DNA from: Oxynema aestuarii AP17
GTDB taxonomy: Bacteria; Cyanobacteriota; Cyanobacteriia; Cyanobacteriales; Laspinemataceae
DNA length: 64,000 nt
Direction of reading: 5' to 3'
Assembly: GCF_012295525.1 (NCBI RefSeq)
Contig: NZ_CP051167.1
Location: 62,001-126,000 of the forward strand
Of the stretch, positions 1 to 8,882 are shown in pieces. The position numbers were made by a program, and so were the translations under genes. The stretch's first letter is position 1, and each line of letters begins with the position of its first letter. The notes below the pieces were generated by a model. It worked only from the letters and a program-made list of their open reading frames with translations. It did not search any database and was not told the DNA's origin.

Positions 1-234
1 CGAGTGAATTTTGCTGAAAACTCTTTCATCCTAGAGAAAAACTTAGCCACGTCAACTCCTCACACGCCAACCACGAGCAAACCCGTTATTGGGTTTTATT
101 TTAGAACCTCGTTTGGAGATTTGCATTTTTCAATCTCGCCAATTTTAAATACCAAGCCGGAACGGCTAAGTTCCGGCAAGGGTAAAATTTAAAAAAGTTA
201 TCAGTCGCTATCGAGAATCGAAGGGCGATCGCCC
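1..234. other. Left-edge stretch without a supported gene
   Basis: A 62-codon frame on the plus strand shows no recognisable features and is not called. An 8-bp perfect hairpin (GCCGGAAC, loop of 6, GTTCCGGC) lies at 156-177, about 60 bp past the chlG stop. No clean T-run follows on either strand, so its role as a chlG terminator is only possible. Confidence 0.5.
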
Positions 235-1290
235 CTACACGGCGTGTCCGATCGCCAAGGCGGTGACGAGCATTCCAATCACGAGGAATGGTTGGGCGCT
301 GGCTTGATATTTAACGTCATTTTCGAGGGGATCGCGCAAGAAATACATATCCTGGAAAGTAATTTGAGGAATGACCAACAAGATCAAAATCGCGGCGTAC
401 AAATTCTGATGAATGCTCATCAAATATCCGGCGATCGCAAACTGGAACAGGTCGATCGTCAGTACGCAAATCCACGCGGCTGTAGTCACCCCAAACATCA
501 CCGGGAGGGATTTTAAGCCCAGTTGTTCGTCTCCTTCCACACTTTTGAAGTCGTTGACGATCGCAATCCCCAATCCGGCCATACTGTAAACCAGGGTGAC
601 GACAATGATGGTGGTATTGAGTTCCCCGAACAATGCTTGTCCGGCCCACCAGGGTAAGGCGATGTAACTCGAACCCAAAGCATAATTCCCCAACCAGCCG
701 TTTTTCTTGAGTTTGAGCGGCGGCGCGGAGTAAATGTAGGACAGGAACGACCCGCCAATGGCTAAGGCGGTAATCGTGGGAAATTCGTGACCCGCCCACA
801 AGTCTAAGGCATAGGCGACGCCGATCCCGCCGAGGAGAAGGACCCAAATTTGGGTGACGACTTGGGGAACGGAAATGGCGCCGGAGGGAATCGGACGGTA
901 AGGTTCGTTGATGGCGTCGAGGTCGCGATCGTAAAAATCGTTGATCGTTTGGGTGTACCCCGCCAGCAACGGTCCGGACATCAGCATACAAGCGGCGGCG
1001 ATTAACAGGTGTTCGAGTTTCCACTCGTAGTTCCCGGAGGCGGCGGCCCCGCAGACGACCCCCCAAATCAAAGGGATCCAGGTGATCGGTTTCATCAACT
1101 GCAGGCGGATTTTCCAGATCGAGGTTTCGCGGACGTCGGCCCCTTTCATTCCCAACATTTGCCGGGTTTTGGCACTGCGATTTTCTTCCGGTTTCCCGGG
1201 GGGTCGGGTGTTGTCCGTCGGTTGCGCTTTGTCTGGGGCTGTATCGATCGGGTTTGACTCGGGTGCGGGCGGGTTAGACATATCAGGCAA
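235..1290 (-). CDS. chlG: Chlorophyll synthase ChlG
   Basis: A 351-residue membrane prenyltransferase of the UbiA family. ChlG esterifies chlorophyllide a with phytyl or geranylgeranyl diphosphate, the last step of chlorophyll a synthesis, in the thylakoid membrane. The first aspartate-rich motif is visible as NDFYDRDLDAINEPYRPIPSG-like sequence near residue 115, and the second as NDFKSVEGDEQLGLKSLP near residue 245. Seven to nine hydrophobic segments follow a hydrophilic, proline-rich N-terminus of about 45 residues, as in other cyanobacterial ChlG. It stands alone on the minus strand and diverges from feoA. Confidence 0.97.
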   Translation of the reverse strand: MPDMSNPPAPESNPIDTAPDKAQPTDNTRPPGKPEENRSAKTRQMLGMKGADVRETSIWKIRLQLMKPITWIPLIWGVVCGAAASGNYEWKLEHLLIAAACMLMSGPLLAGYTQTINDFYDRDLDAINEPYRPIPSGAISVPQVVTQIWVLLLGGIGVAYALDLWAGHEFPTITALAIGGSFLSYIYSAPPLKLKKNGWLGNYALGSSYIALPWWAGQALFGELNTTIIVVTLVYSMAGLGIAIVNDFKSVEGDEQLGLKSLPVMFGVTTAAWICVLTIDLFQFAIAGYLMSIHQNLYAAILILLVIPQITFQDMYFLRDPLENDVKYQASAQPFLVIGMLVTALAIGHAV

Positions 1291-1946
1291 TTAGAATCTT
1301 GGGTAACTTGGCACTGGATCTCAATGATTTTATCGAAAACGAAAATTCTGCGCGAACAAGAGACGACAATTTGCAAGTTGAGCGATGGCGCGATCGCGGG
1401 GCGGGTCGTGCCATCGCCCGTCCCTTTTTAGGGAGAGTTGTGTAAAATATATATATGTTACACTTAAAGATAAAATATTGACTTTACTAAATAAGTGTAA
1501 ATAAATGTAAGAAGTTTGAGGGAGTCACGATCGCCCCAGCGCGTCAATCACCCGAAGCACCGGGCGATCGCGCAGTTACCTCGATTGGCGATCGCTCTAA
1601 AACGATCCGATCGCGCAAATCTCCTCTCAAACTGGCAACTTTTGACTGTTTTCGCCGCCAAAAGCCCATAAATGCCGGGATCGCGCTCTTGCCAAGTCAA
1701 GAGAGTCTTCCTACAATGAACTCATTAATTGAAAATTATTATCAACTACTATCCGTCAAAAGGTAACGGTTTATTTCATTGCTTTATAGCTGTAGAAGAC
1801 GCGAAGACGGGATCTTAATTGCTAAAAATTGTTATTTTTTAGGCTTTAAACGATTTTTATTGTCAAATAGTGATAGGGTAATAAATCAAGAGTTTTTCCC
1901 CTACAAGTAATGAGAATAACTCCGAATTAATAGAGAGGTCAGGGAA
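1291..1946. other. Intergenic region between chlG and feoA
   Basis: No gene is supported. It contains an AT-rich block at about 1440-1515, several HIP1 octamers (GCGATCGC and partial forms) and the Fur-like box listed separately. Promoters for the divergent chlG and feo genes must lie here, but I could not fix a convincing -35/-10 pair. Confidence 0.5.
1730..1744. promoter_or_regulatory. Candidate Fur box upstream of the feo operon
   Basis: TGAAAATTATTATCA matches the inverted-repeat 7-1-7 form TGATAAT-N-ATTATCA at 13 or 14 of 15 positions. It lies about 200 bp before the feoA start, next to AT-rich sequence. Control of feo by Fur is well established in bacteria; binding here is inferred. 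Confidence 0.45.
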
Positions 1947-2567
1947 ATGAAACAGCCGTATCGATCGCGAACCCATCGGTCTGAAAACCACCTCAAAAGA
2001 GGATTTACCTTCCTCGGAGGTCGTTGCGATCGCGAAGCGTCTCCCCCGGAGAATCGCCCCCATTGGCACGCCGAAGATGGTCAATCCTCAGAAAACGCCA
2101 TATTTCCCCTATCTTGCGCGCAAATGGGCGATCGCCTGTGGGTAGCTGCCGTAGGGTCGGGGCGAGGGCACCACGGCTTGCGAGTTGGCGACGAAGTGCA
2201 CGTAGTCAGCTTGACCCCAAGCGGTTCGGCGGCGATCGAAGTCAACGGTCAATACCTCGGTTTGGGGTGCAATCAGGCGCGATCGATCGCGGTTTCGCGC
2301 CATCCCATCCTGGAAATCGATAATACATTTCCTTCCCAGCACTTGCACGACCTCAAAATCGGGGCAACCGGGCGCGTTCTCAGCTACGACTGTCCGCGCC
2401 GGGGCTACCGCAAACGACTGCTGGCCATGGGATTGACCCCCGGAACCGAATTCACCGTCACCCGTCACGCCCCCCTCGGCGATCCCGTCGAAATCTACGT
2501 GAGAGGATTTAGCCTCAGTTTGCGAAAAGATGAAGCGCGCGCCTTACTGGTCGAACTCGTGCGCTGA
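1947..2567 (+). CDS. feoA: FeoA-like protein with two FeoA (SH3-like) domains
   Basis: A 206-residue cytosolic protein. The C-terminal part (about 134-205) is a clear FeoA domain, with the LKIGATGRVL start and the RKRLLAMGLTPGTEFTV core. Residues about 54-117 (LRVGDEVHVV...) look like a second, more diverged copy. FeoA supports ferrous iron uptake by FeoB. Many FeoA proteins are only 75-90 residues, so the duplication and the arginine/histidine-rich first 50 residues are notable. ATG at 1947 follows a purine-rich AGGGAA. feoB starts 90 bp downstream on the same strand. Confidence 0.88.
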   Translation: MKQPYRSRTHRSENHLKRGFTFLGGRCDREASPPENRPHWHAEDGQSSENAIFPLSCAQMGDRLWVAAVGSGRGHHGLRVGDEVHVVSLTPSGSAAIEVNGQYLGLGCNQARSIAVSRHPILEIDNTFPSQHLHDLKIGATGRVLSYDCPRRGYRKRLLAMGLTPGTEFTVTRHAPLGDPVEIYVRGFSLSLRKDEARALLVELVR

Positions 2568-2657
2568 GTTGTATAGTTTGTTCGATTGTCCTGTAGAAAG
2601 ATCGGCGATCGCCCGAACTCGACCGGGGGCGATCGCCCTTAGCCCCCTTCCCCGCCT

Positions 2658-4961
2658 ATGAACTCCACCATCACCGCCCGCGCCACGATCGCCACCATCG
2701 GTAACCCCAACTGCGGCAAAACCACCCTCTTCAACGCCCTGACCGGATCCAACCAAATCACCGGAAACTGGCCTGGGGTCACCGTCGATCGCGTCGAAGG
2801 CACCTACAACCACGACGGACAAACCGTCACCATCATCGATTTACCGGGGGTCTACTCCCTCGACGCCGAAGACCAAGACACCGGACTTGACGAACGCATC
2901 GCCCGCGATTACCTCCTCTCCGGCGCCGTCGATTTAGTCGCCAACGTCATCGACGCCTCCAACTTAGAACGCAACCTCTACCTGACCACCCAATTAATTG
3001 AAATGCGGTTGCCCGTCGTCGTCATTTTAAACATGGTAGACGTGGCGCGAGAACGGGGATTCGACATCGATCTCGATCGCCTTTGCCAACACCTGGGCTG
3101 TCCCGTGGTGGCGGTGGTCGCCTCCAAAAGCCAGGGATTGAGCGAGTTAAGGGCGGCGATCGATCGCGGATTGCGCGATCGCCCGATCCCGTCCACCTTC
3201 GTCGCCTATCCCGCCGTCGTCGAAGACGCGATCGCCGATCTGATGCCCTACTTAGACAATCCGGCCCGGGTCGTCGATCCGCGCTGGACCGCCCTGCGCC
3301 TGTTAGAATACGACGATATTGGCGTTCCCACCTTGCAGCGACGGGAACTCGATCGCGTCTTAGCCCACTGGAAACGACGAGTCGGCGACGTACTCGGCGA
3401 CGACCTCGATATCGCGATCGCCGACGCCCGTTATACCTTCATCCGCCACCTCAGCGAACAAGTGGTGGCGCGATCGCGCGAAGTCAGCCTCAACCTCACC
3501 CAGCGTATCGATCGCATCGTCCTCGATCGCTGGTTGGGCATCCCTCTGTTTTTCGCCGTCATGTATCTGATGTTCCTGTTCGCGATCGACTTCGGCAACG
3601 TCTTTATCGACTTTTTCGATATCCTCACCGGAACGATCTTCGTAGACGGCTTCGGACGGTTGTTAACCACCGTGGGAATCCCCGATTGGTTGGTCGTCTT
3701 GCTGGCGAACGGCGCGGGGGGCGGGCTGCAAACCGTTTCCACCTTCATCCCGGTCATCGCCTGTACCTTCCTCTTTCTCGCCTTTCTCGAAGACTCCGGC
3801 TACATGGCCCGCGCCGCCTTCGTCATGGACCGCCTGATGCGCTTTATCGGCTTACCCGGGAAATCCTTCGTCCCCATGCTAGTCGGTTTTGGCTGCAACG
3901 TCCCCGCCATTTTAGCCACCCGGACCTTAGAAAGTCCGCGCGATCGGCTGATGACAATTTTAATGAATCCTTTCATGTCCTGCGGCGCAAGGCTTCCCGT
4001 TTACGCCCTCTTCGCCGCCGCCTTCTTCCCCGTCGGCGGTCAGAATATCGTTTTCGCCTTATATCTCGTCGGAATCGGGGCGGCGATCTGCACCGGACTG
4101 ATTCTCAAACATACAATCTTGCGCGGCGATATTTCTCCCTTCGTCATGGAACTCCCCCCCTATCACCTCCCGACGTTACGGGGGATCTTGTGGCGGACGT
4201 GGGACCGCCTGCGCGAGTTTATCGTTCGCGCCGGAAAAGTTATTGTTTTAATGGTGATGGTTCTCGGATTACTCAATAACGTCAGTTGGGACGGATCCTT
4301 GGGCAACTCCCAAACCTCGGTGTTGAGTAGTGTCAGCCGCAGCGTCACCCCGGTCTTCGCGCCGATGGGGATTCGCCAAGAGAATTATCCCGCCACCGTG
4401 GGCGTTTTCACGGGAGTTTTCGCCAAAGAGGCGATCGTCGGTTCTCTCGATTCCCTTTACGGACAACTGGCCCGGGAAGACATTCCCCCCGAACCCGATA
4501 CCCCCTTTGAATTCTGGGGCAGTATCCGCGATGCCTTCGCCTCTATCCCCGCCAATCTCGCCAATTTAGGCAACCAACTACTCGATCCTTTGGGAGTCGG
4601 TGTCGGCGATCTGGAAAACACCGAAATTGCCGCCGAAAGTCAGGGGGTCGCCTCGCAAACTTTCGGCCAAATGGTCAACCGCTTCGACGGCAAAATCGGG
4701 GCGTTTGCTTATCTCTTATTTGTCTTATTGTATTTTCCCTGTTTGGCTGCCACCGCCGCGATTTACCGCGAAACCGGGACGCGATGGACCGTATTCGCCG
4801 GGGTGTGGACGACCGGGTTGGCGTATTGGGTGGCGACGGTGTTTTATCAGGCTGCAACGTTTGCACGCCATCCGGCATTCTCCACGGTTTGGATCTTCGG
4901 CGCCATTGCCCTATTGGCGGGGACGATCTTGGGAATGCGCCGGATGGGACGAGTGATTTAG
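2658..4961 (+). CDS. feoB: Ferrous iron transporter FeoB
   Basis: A 767-residue inner-membrane Fe(II) transporter. The N-terminal G domain shows G1 GNPNCGKTT (residues 15-23), G3 DLPGVYSL and G4 NMVD. A helical linker leads into the membrane domain, with two Gate regions; the conserved cysteine sits in SCGARLPVY. Length and motif order match the FeoB family. It lies between feoA (90 bp upstream) and the small feoC, whose SD sequence begins at the feoB stop, so the three genes form one operon, probably iron-regulated. Confidence 0.97.
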   Translation: MNSTITARATIATIGNPNCGKTTLFNALTGSNQITGNWPGVTVDRVEGTYNHDGQTVTIIDLPGVYSLDAEDQDTGLDERIARDYLLSGAVDLVANVIDASNLERNLYLTTQLIEMRLPVVVILNMVDVARERGFDIDLDRLCQHLGCPVVAVVASKSQGLSELRAAIDRGLRDRPIPSTFVAYPAVVEDAIADLMPYLDNPARVVDPRWTALRLLEYDDIGVPTLQRRELDRVLAHWKRRVGDVLGDDLDIAIADARYTFIRHLSEQVVARSREVSLNLTQRIDRIVLDRWLGIPLFFAVMYLMFLFAIDFGNVFIDFFDILTGTIFVDGFGRLLTTVGIPDWLVVLLANGAGGGLQTVSTFIPVIACTFLFLAFLEDSGYMARAAFVMDRLMRFIGLPGKSFVPMLVGFGCNVPAILATRTLESPRDRLMTILMNPFMSCGARLPVYALFAAAFFPVGGQNIVFALYLVGIGAAICTGLILKHTILRGDISPFVMELPPYHLPTLRGILWRTWDRLREFIVRAGKVIVLMVMVLGLLNNVSWDGSLGNSQTSVLSSVSRSVTPVFAPMGIRQENYPATVGVFTGVFAKEAIVGSLDSLYGQLAREDIPPEPDTPFEFWGSIRDAFASIPANLANLGNQLLDPLGVGVGDLENTEIAAESQGVASQTFGQMVNRFDGKIGAFAYLLFVLLYFPCLAATAAIYRETGTRWTVFAGVWTTGLAYWVATVFYQAATFARHPAFSTVWIFGAIALLAGTILGMRRMGRVI

Positions 4962-4972
4962 GAGGAAGGGTG

Positions 4973-5188
4973 ATGATTCTTCGCGATTTGCAAGTCTATC
5001 TCGCCGAACGACATACGGCGTCTCTAGCAGAACTGTCTACTCATTTTCACGTGGAAGCCGCCGCCTTAGAACCGATGTTGAAAAAGTTGGTGCGTAAGGG
5101 TCGGGTTCGCCAACTGCCGCCTCCCAAACCCTGCGGCGAATGCACTCAGTGCGATCGCACTGTATTTGAAGTTTACCAGTGGGTTTGA
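4973..5188 (+). CDS. feoC: FeoC-like winged-helix protein
   Basis: A 71-residue protein. Residues 1-50 are predicted to form a winged helix (MILRDLQVYLAE..., LKKLVRKGRVRQL). The C-terminal part has three close cysteines, CGECTQC, like the Fe-S cluster-binding loop of FeoC proteins. FeoC-type proteins bind FeoB and may sense iron or oxygen. The start is set by ATG at 4973, just after GGAGGAAGG (4961-4969), which begins on the last base of the feoB stop codon. The frame is open further upstream inside feoB, but that part is a shadow. Confidence 0.85.
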   Translation: MILRDLQVYLAERHTASLAELSTHFHVEAAALEPMLKKLVRKGRVRQLPPPKPCGECTQCDRTVFEVYQWV

Positions 5189-5527
5189 TTAGCACGAACT
5201 GGGGCGACATTGTTCGCCTATCCAGTTTAAATAGGGTTCAAATCCGGCGATAATCGGAATCGCAATAATTTCGGGGACTTCGTAATTGTGAAGTTCCCGA
5301 ACTTTGGCTTCTAAGCGATCGAAGTGGGTTAAATCGGTTTTAACGATCAATTGCCATTCTCGATCTTCGTTGACTTCTCCTTTCCAGGTATAAATGGACT
5401 CGATCGCACTGATGCTGACACAGGCGGCGAGGTTCGCATCGACTAAGCCTCGGGCGATGGTTTTGGCGTCTCGTTCGGAGGGGGCGGTGACTAGGACGAT
5501 GCCGTAGCGATCGGTTGTTTCAATCAT
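5189..5527 (-). CDS. cutA: Divalent-cation tolerance protein CutA
   Basis: A 112-residue protein of the CutA1 family, small trimeric ferredoxin-fold proteins linked to copper and divalent metal tolerance. Family hallmarks are visible: the N-terminal IVLVTAPSERDAKTIARGLV, the CVSISAIESIYTWKGEV motif and the VPEIIAIPI strand near the C-terminus. Its stop codon abuts the feoC stop with no base between them, so the two genes converge without room for separate terminators. It could be cotranscribed with nothing else on this strand. Confidence 0.93.
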   Translation of the reverse strand: MIETTDRYGIVLVTAPSERDAKTIARGLVDANLAACVSISAIESIYTWKGEVNEDREWQLIVKTDLTHFDRLEAKVRELHNYEVPEIIAIPIIAGFEPYLNWIGEQCRPSSC

Positions 5528-6329
5528 TGGGGGTCTCCGGTTTGCACGTCGGTGGGGGAGTTCGGATCGCGGTTGCAGGGACGATCGCCTCCTCTGGAAA
5601 CCCCATCATACTATGCCAGACGCGCCAGTACGGGGCGATCGCCGCTTGTTGCGCTCTCTTGTTCGGTGAGTGCGTCGGCGGTTCGGGGGGGCGCGATCGC
5701 CAGGGTTGAAAATCACATAATTTAAGTGTATTTTGAAGCATATTTGTTTTATATTCAAGTTGTTTGAAAAACAAACTCGTTCAAAAATAACACAAAGTAT
5801 TTCATTGACCCCCGAGTGGAGAGGAATAGACCTTCCCGGTTTCTGAGATCGGTTCTTAGGGAGTGGGTGAGTCTGCGAGGGAAATTTTGGAGAAGGGAGT
5901 TTGAAAACGAACCGCCGTTGAATCGTGGGGCGTGCGATCGCCGATTCGGACTTGTGAAATTAATTTGAGGGAGACCCTGGGGGGAAAGGGAGGGGGAAAG
6001 TCCTTGCTGGGTCTGCAATTGCGCGTGAGGGGTGGAATCTCAGTTTTTATTTTTGCCGTTACGGGTAGAATTTAGAGAGAATGGCCCTGTTGTCGAGGCA
6101 GGGTCGAGGCGATTGTCCGATCGGATCTGAGCGATCGCGGTGCGGTTGACCGAGAGGAATTTGCAAGGGAAACGTGGGGGAAAAGACGGGGAAATCGGGG
6201 AGCCGTCTGAGGGGAAAAGGGCGCCGGATCGGGTCGGGGGAAGCGCAGGAATTTATCTTAAATACCCAAGCGTTAAGGAGGATAGTGAGAGACAGCCTGG
6301 AACCAAAATCTAAACGGAGGCAGGGATTG
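5528..6329. other. Intergenic region upstream of the WD40 gene
   Basis: No gene is supported here. The frame of the WD40 gene is open back to a GTG at 6174, but that part reads as low-complexity, basic sequence and lacks a good SD. HIP1 sites occur at about 5625-5700. A purine-rich tract (about 6150-6240) precedes the gene. Confidence 0.5.
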
Positions 6330-8882
6330 ATGGAACCCGGCGAACTGGCCAAACTGGAAATGAGGTTATACAAACCCCTGCCGGGGATTGGGGGATGGTT
6401 GCGGCAGCAGGCGGCCCAACTGTTGGTAGAAGACCGCTCGGCGGCGGCGGCCCAACTGTTGGCGCAAGCGGCGATCGCCCCGGACGACGAGCGCTTGAAC
6501 GAAATTGCGATCGAGGCGTTGCGAAAGTTAGAAGGGCCCGAGGCGATCGATGCGGTATGTGCGGTCTGGGCGAGTACGCGCCACGAACGACTGACCCAGT
6601 TACTGCTCGAACGGCGCTGGATCGCCCGCCACCCCCTGGCGCTGTGCTTGCTGACGGCGTTAAAAGTCGGGCAGGTCGAGCAGGCGATCGAGAAGATCCC
6701 CGATCCGATCAAGCCCCTCCTGAAAGCCTGCCGCGATCGCGACGTGCAGATCGCCCATGCGGCGCGCCAGTGCTTGTTCCGCCTGCAAAATCCCGAGGCG
6801 ATCGATGCCTTGTGCAAGCAGTGGGCGATGACCCGGACGCCCTTTTTAGAACAAGTGCTCTTAAGCGGCAGTTACATCGCCCGCCAACCGCTTTTAATCC
6901 GGGTATTGAGCGCCCTCAAAGTCGGACAGATGCAAGTGGTGACCCAAGAAGGGGGGGAAGTGGTCGAACCGTTGCTGATTGCCTGTCGCGATGTAGACGG
7001 CTGGATCGTGATGCAAGCGTTGGTAGCGTTGCGGCAGTTGCAACGACCGAAAGCGCGCGAGGAAGTCTGTCGCTGGGCGATCGAGCGAGACCATCCTTTA
7101 GCGAGCGAAGCGGCGATCGCCGCCAAATATGCCCCCAGCGACCCGCAAAAACGCGCCTTATTTTATTACCTCACCGAACAGTGGGCCGATTACGACCAGC
7201 TCGACATCGACGGCAGCTTGCTACAAAATGCCTATCTCGATGCCGACGAAGCGGTGCGATCGCGCATTGCCGACAAAGCCCGCAAAGCCGGACGCCTCGA
7301 AATCGTCGAAACGATCGTCGGACCGCCGAACCGCCGCCGACTCGGGGAGATGAGCGATCGCGAATGGGAAAATACGATCGCCATTTTAGCCCGCTCGCGA
7401 TCGTGGTCGAGCATGTGGAAACTCGCCCAACAAGCGCCCCCCGCCTGGAGCGTGCGCCTCTTGCGCCAGATCGAACCCCAGTGGCAACCGCAGACCCCCA
7501 ACGAGTTATCCGGGTGGCAGGTCCTGCACAAGCTCGCGAGCCAATGTATCGGCGATGTCTCCGCCTTAGCCGGACGGATGCACTGTTCCCACGCGATCGG
7601 TCCGACGAGCCAACCCGTGACCTGTTTCGCGATCGGGCCGACCAGTGTGGGCTACGTGCGAGAACCGCCCCTGTTGGCGATCGCCCTCGCCAACGGCACC
7701 GTCGAACTGTGGAATACCGCCACGGGGGAGCGCGTCAACACCCTCGGTCAGCCCTACAGCCGCACCGGAGACCTCGATCGCCCCCCAGTCAAACACGGCG
7801 GGCCGATCGAATGTCTCGCCTTCAGCCATCCCGGTGTGGGCGCCTACGGCAAAACCTTGCTACTGGCAACGGGAAGCGACGATCGCAGCGTCCGCCTCTG
7901 GCGCATTTCCACGGGCCAAGCCTTGCAACAACTCAAAGGACACACCGGACCGATCAACTGCCTCGCGATCAGTCCCACCGGAGAACAGCTCGCCACCGGA
8001 AGCGCCGACGGCACCGTGCGCCTCTGGCGCCTGCCGACCGGAAGCCTGCAAGCCACCCTCACCGGGCATACGGGCTGGATCAACTGCCTCGCGATCAGTC
8101 CCGACGGCCAACTCCTCGCCACTGGAAGCGCCGACGGCACCGTGCGCCTCTGGTTGCTTCCCAGTGGCGAAGCGATCCAAACCCTGACCGGACATGCCGG
8201 ACCGGTCGAATGTTTGGCCATCTCTCCCGACGGCCAACTGCTGGCTACTGCCAGTTGGGATACCACGGTACGCTTGTGGTGGTTGCCTGTCGGCGCCCCC
8301 TTCAAAACCTTAAGCGGCCATCGCGGTTCCGTGGCCTGTCTGGCGTTCAGTCCCGACGGCAGCGCGATCGCCACCGGGAGCAACGATTACAGCGTCCGCC
8401 TTTGGAAACTCCCCGACGCCGAACCTTTACCCCCGTTAGAAGGCCATACCGGATCGATTTCCTGCTTGGCGTTCAACCCGACTGGGGAACTACTGGCCAC
8501 GGGCAGTTGGGATCGTACCGTGCGGTTGTGGCATACCGCGACCGCGACCGCCATCCAGCAACTGCGCGGTCACGAAGAATGGGTGATGGGGTTGCAATTT
8601 AGCGATAACGGCCAAGTGCTGGCGACCAGCAGCGCCGACAAAACCGTGCGCTTGTGGACGCCGCAGTTAGCGCGGTTGAGCCGTTTGCCCGTGGGCGCCT
8701 TGAGTACGACCGATTTGGAGTTCGTCCGCCGCTTGGCTAAAGACCCCCATACCTCCGATGCGGAACGCAGTTGGTTGCGCTTTTTGATGGCCTCGATCCG
8801 ATGGAACCGCCATCAGGAAATGGGGGGAACGAGTTTGACTTCGGCGAGTCCTTCGCCATCGGTCGATCGCGAATGGCATTAG
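6330..8882 (+). CDS. HEAT-like/WD40 repeat scaffold protein
   Basis: An 850-residue soluble repeat protein. The first ~400 residues hold alpha-helical HEAT-like repeats, including two long copies about 80 residues apart that share GPEAIDAVC/NPEAIDALC, WIARHPL/YIARQPL and LLTALKVGQ/VLSALKVGQ. Residues about 435-790 hold eight WD40 blades with repeated LAISPDGQLLATGSADGTVR-type cores, enough for a closed propeller. No enzyme domain is visible, so a protein-protein scaffold role is inferred. The ATG at 6330 is chosen because GGAGG (6316-6320) sits 9 nt upstream; an upstream GTG at 6174 is the alternative. Its stop overlaps that of the convergent sensor gene by 4 nt. Confidence 0.87.
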   Translation: MEPGELAKLEMRLYKPLPGIGGWLRQQAAQLLVEDRSAAAAQLLAQAAIAPDDERLNEIAIEALRKLEGPEAIDAVCAVWASTRHERLTQLLLERRWIARHPLALCLLTALKVGQVEQAIEKIPDPIKPLLKACRDRDVQIAHAARQCLFRLQNPEAIDALCKQWAMTRTPFLEQVLLSGSYIARQPLLIRVLSALKVGQMQVVTQEGGEVVEPLLIACRDVDGWIVMQALVALRQLQRPKAREEVCRWAIERDHPLASEAAIAAKYAPSDPQKRALFYYLTEQWADYDQLDIDGSLLQNAYLDADEAVRSRIADKARKAGRLEIVETIVGPPNRRRLGEMSDREWENTIAILARSRSWSSMWKLAQQAPPAWSVRLLRQIEPQWQPQTPNELSGWQVLHKLASQCIGDVSALAGRMHCSHAIGPTSQPVTCFAIGPTSVGYVREPPLLAIALANGTVELWNTATGERVNTLGQPYSRTGDLDRPPVKHGGPIECLAFSHPGVGAYGKTLLLATGSDDRSVRLWRISTGQALQQLKGHTGPINCLAISPTGEQLATGSADGTVRLWRLPTGSLQATLTGHTGWINCLAISPDGQLLATGSADGTVRLWLLPSGEAIQTLTGHAGPVECLAISPDGQLLATASWDTTVRLWWLPVGAPFKTLSGHRGSVACLAFSPDGSAIATGSNDYSVRLWKLPDAEPLPPLEGHTGSISCLAFNPTGELLATGSWDRTVRLWHTATATAIQQLRGHEEWVMGLQFSDNGQVLATSSADKTVRLWTPQLARLSRLPVGALSTTDLEFVRRLAKDPHTSDAERSWLRFLMASIRWNRHQEMGGTSLTSASPSPSVDREWH

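Noticed and set aside
3083-4279. 398-codon frame overlapping feoB
   Set aside because: Same-strand shadow with strongly basic, repetitive composition and no SD; feoB is unambiguous.
5520-5774. 84-codon minus-strand frame upstream of cutA
   Set aside because: It overlaps the cutA start, is Pro-rich and HIP1-coded, and lacks an SD.
6395-8602. 735-codon open frame inside the WD40 gene in another frame
   Set aside because: Arginine/proline-rich shadow of a G+C-rich gene; the WD40 frame has clear repeats and the real start signal.
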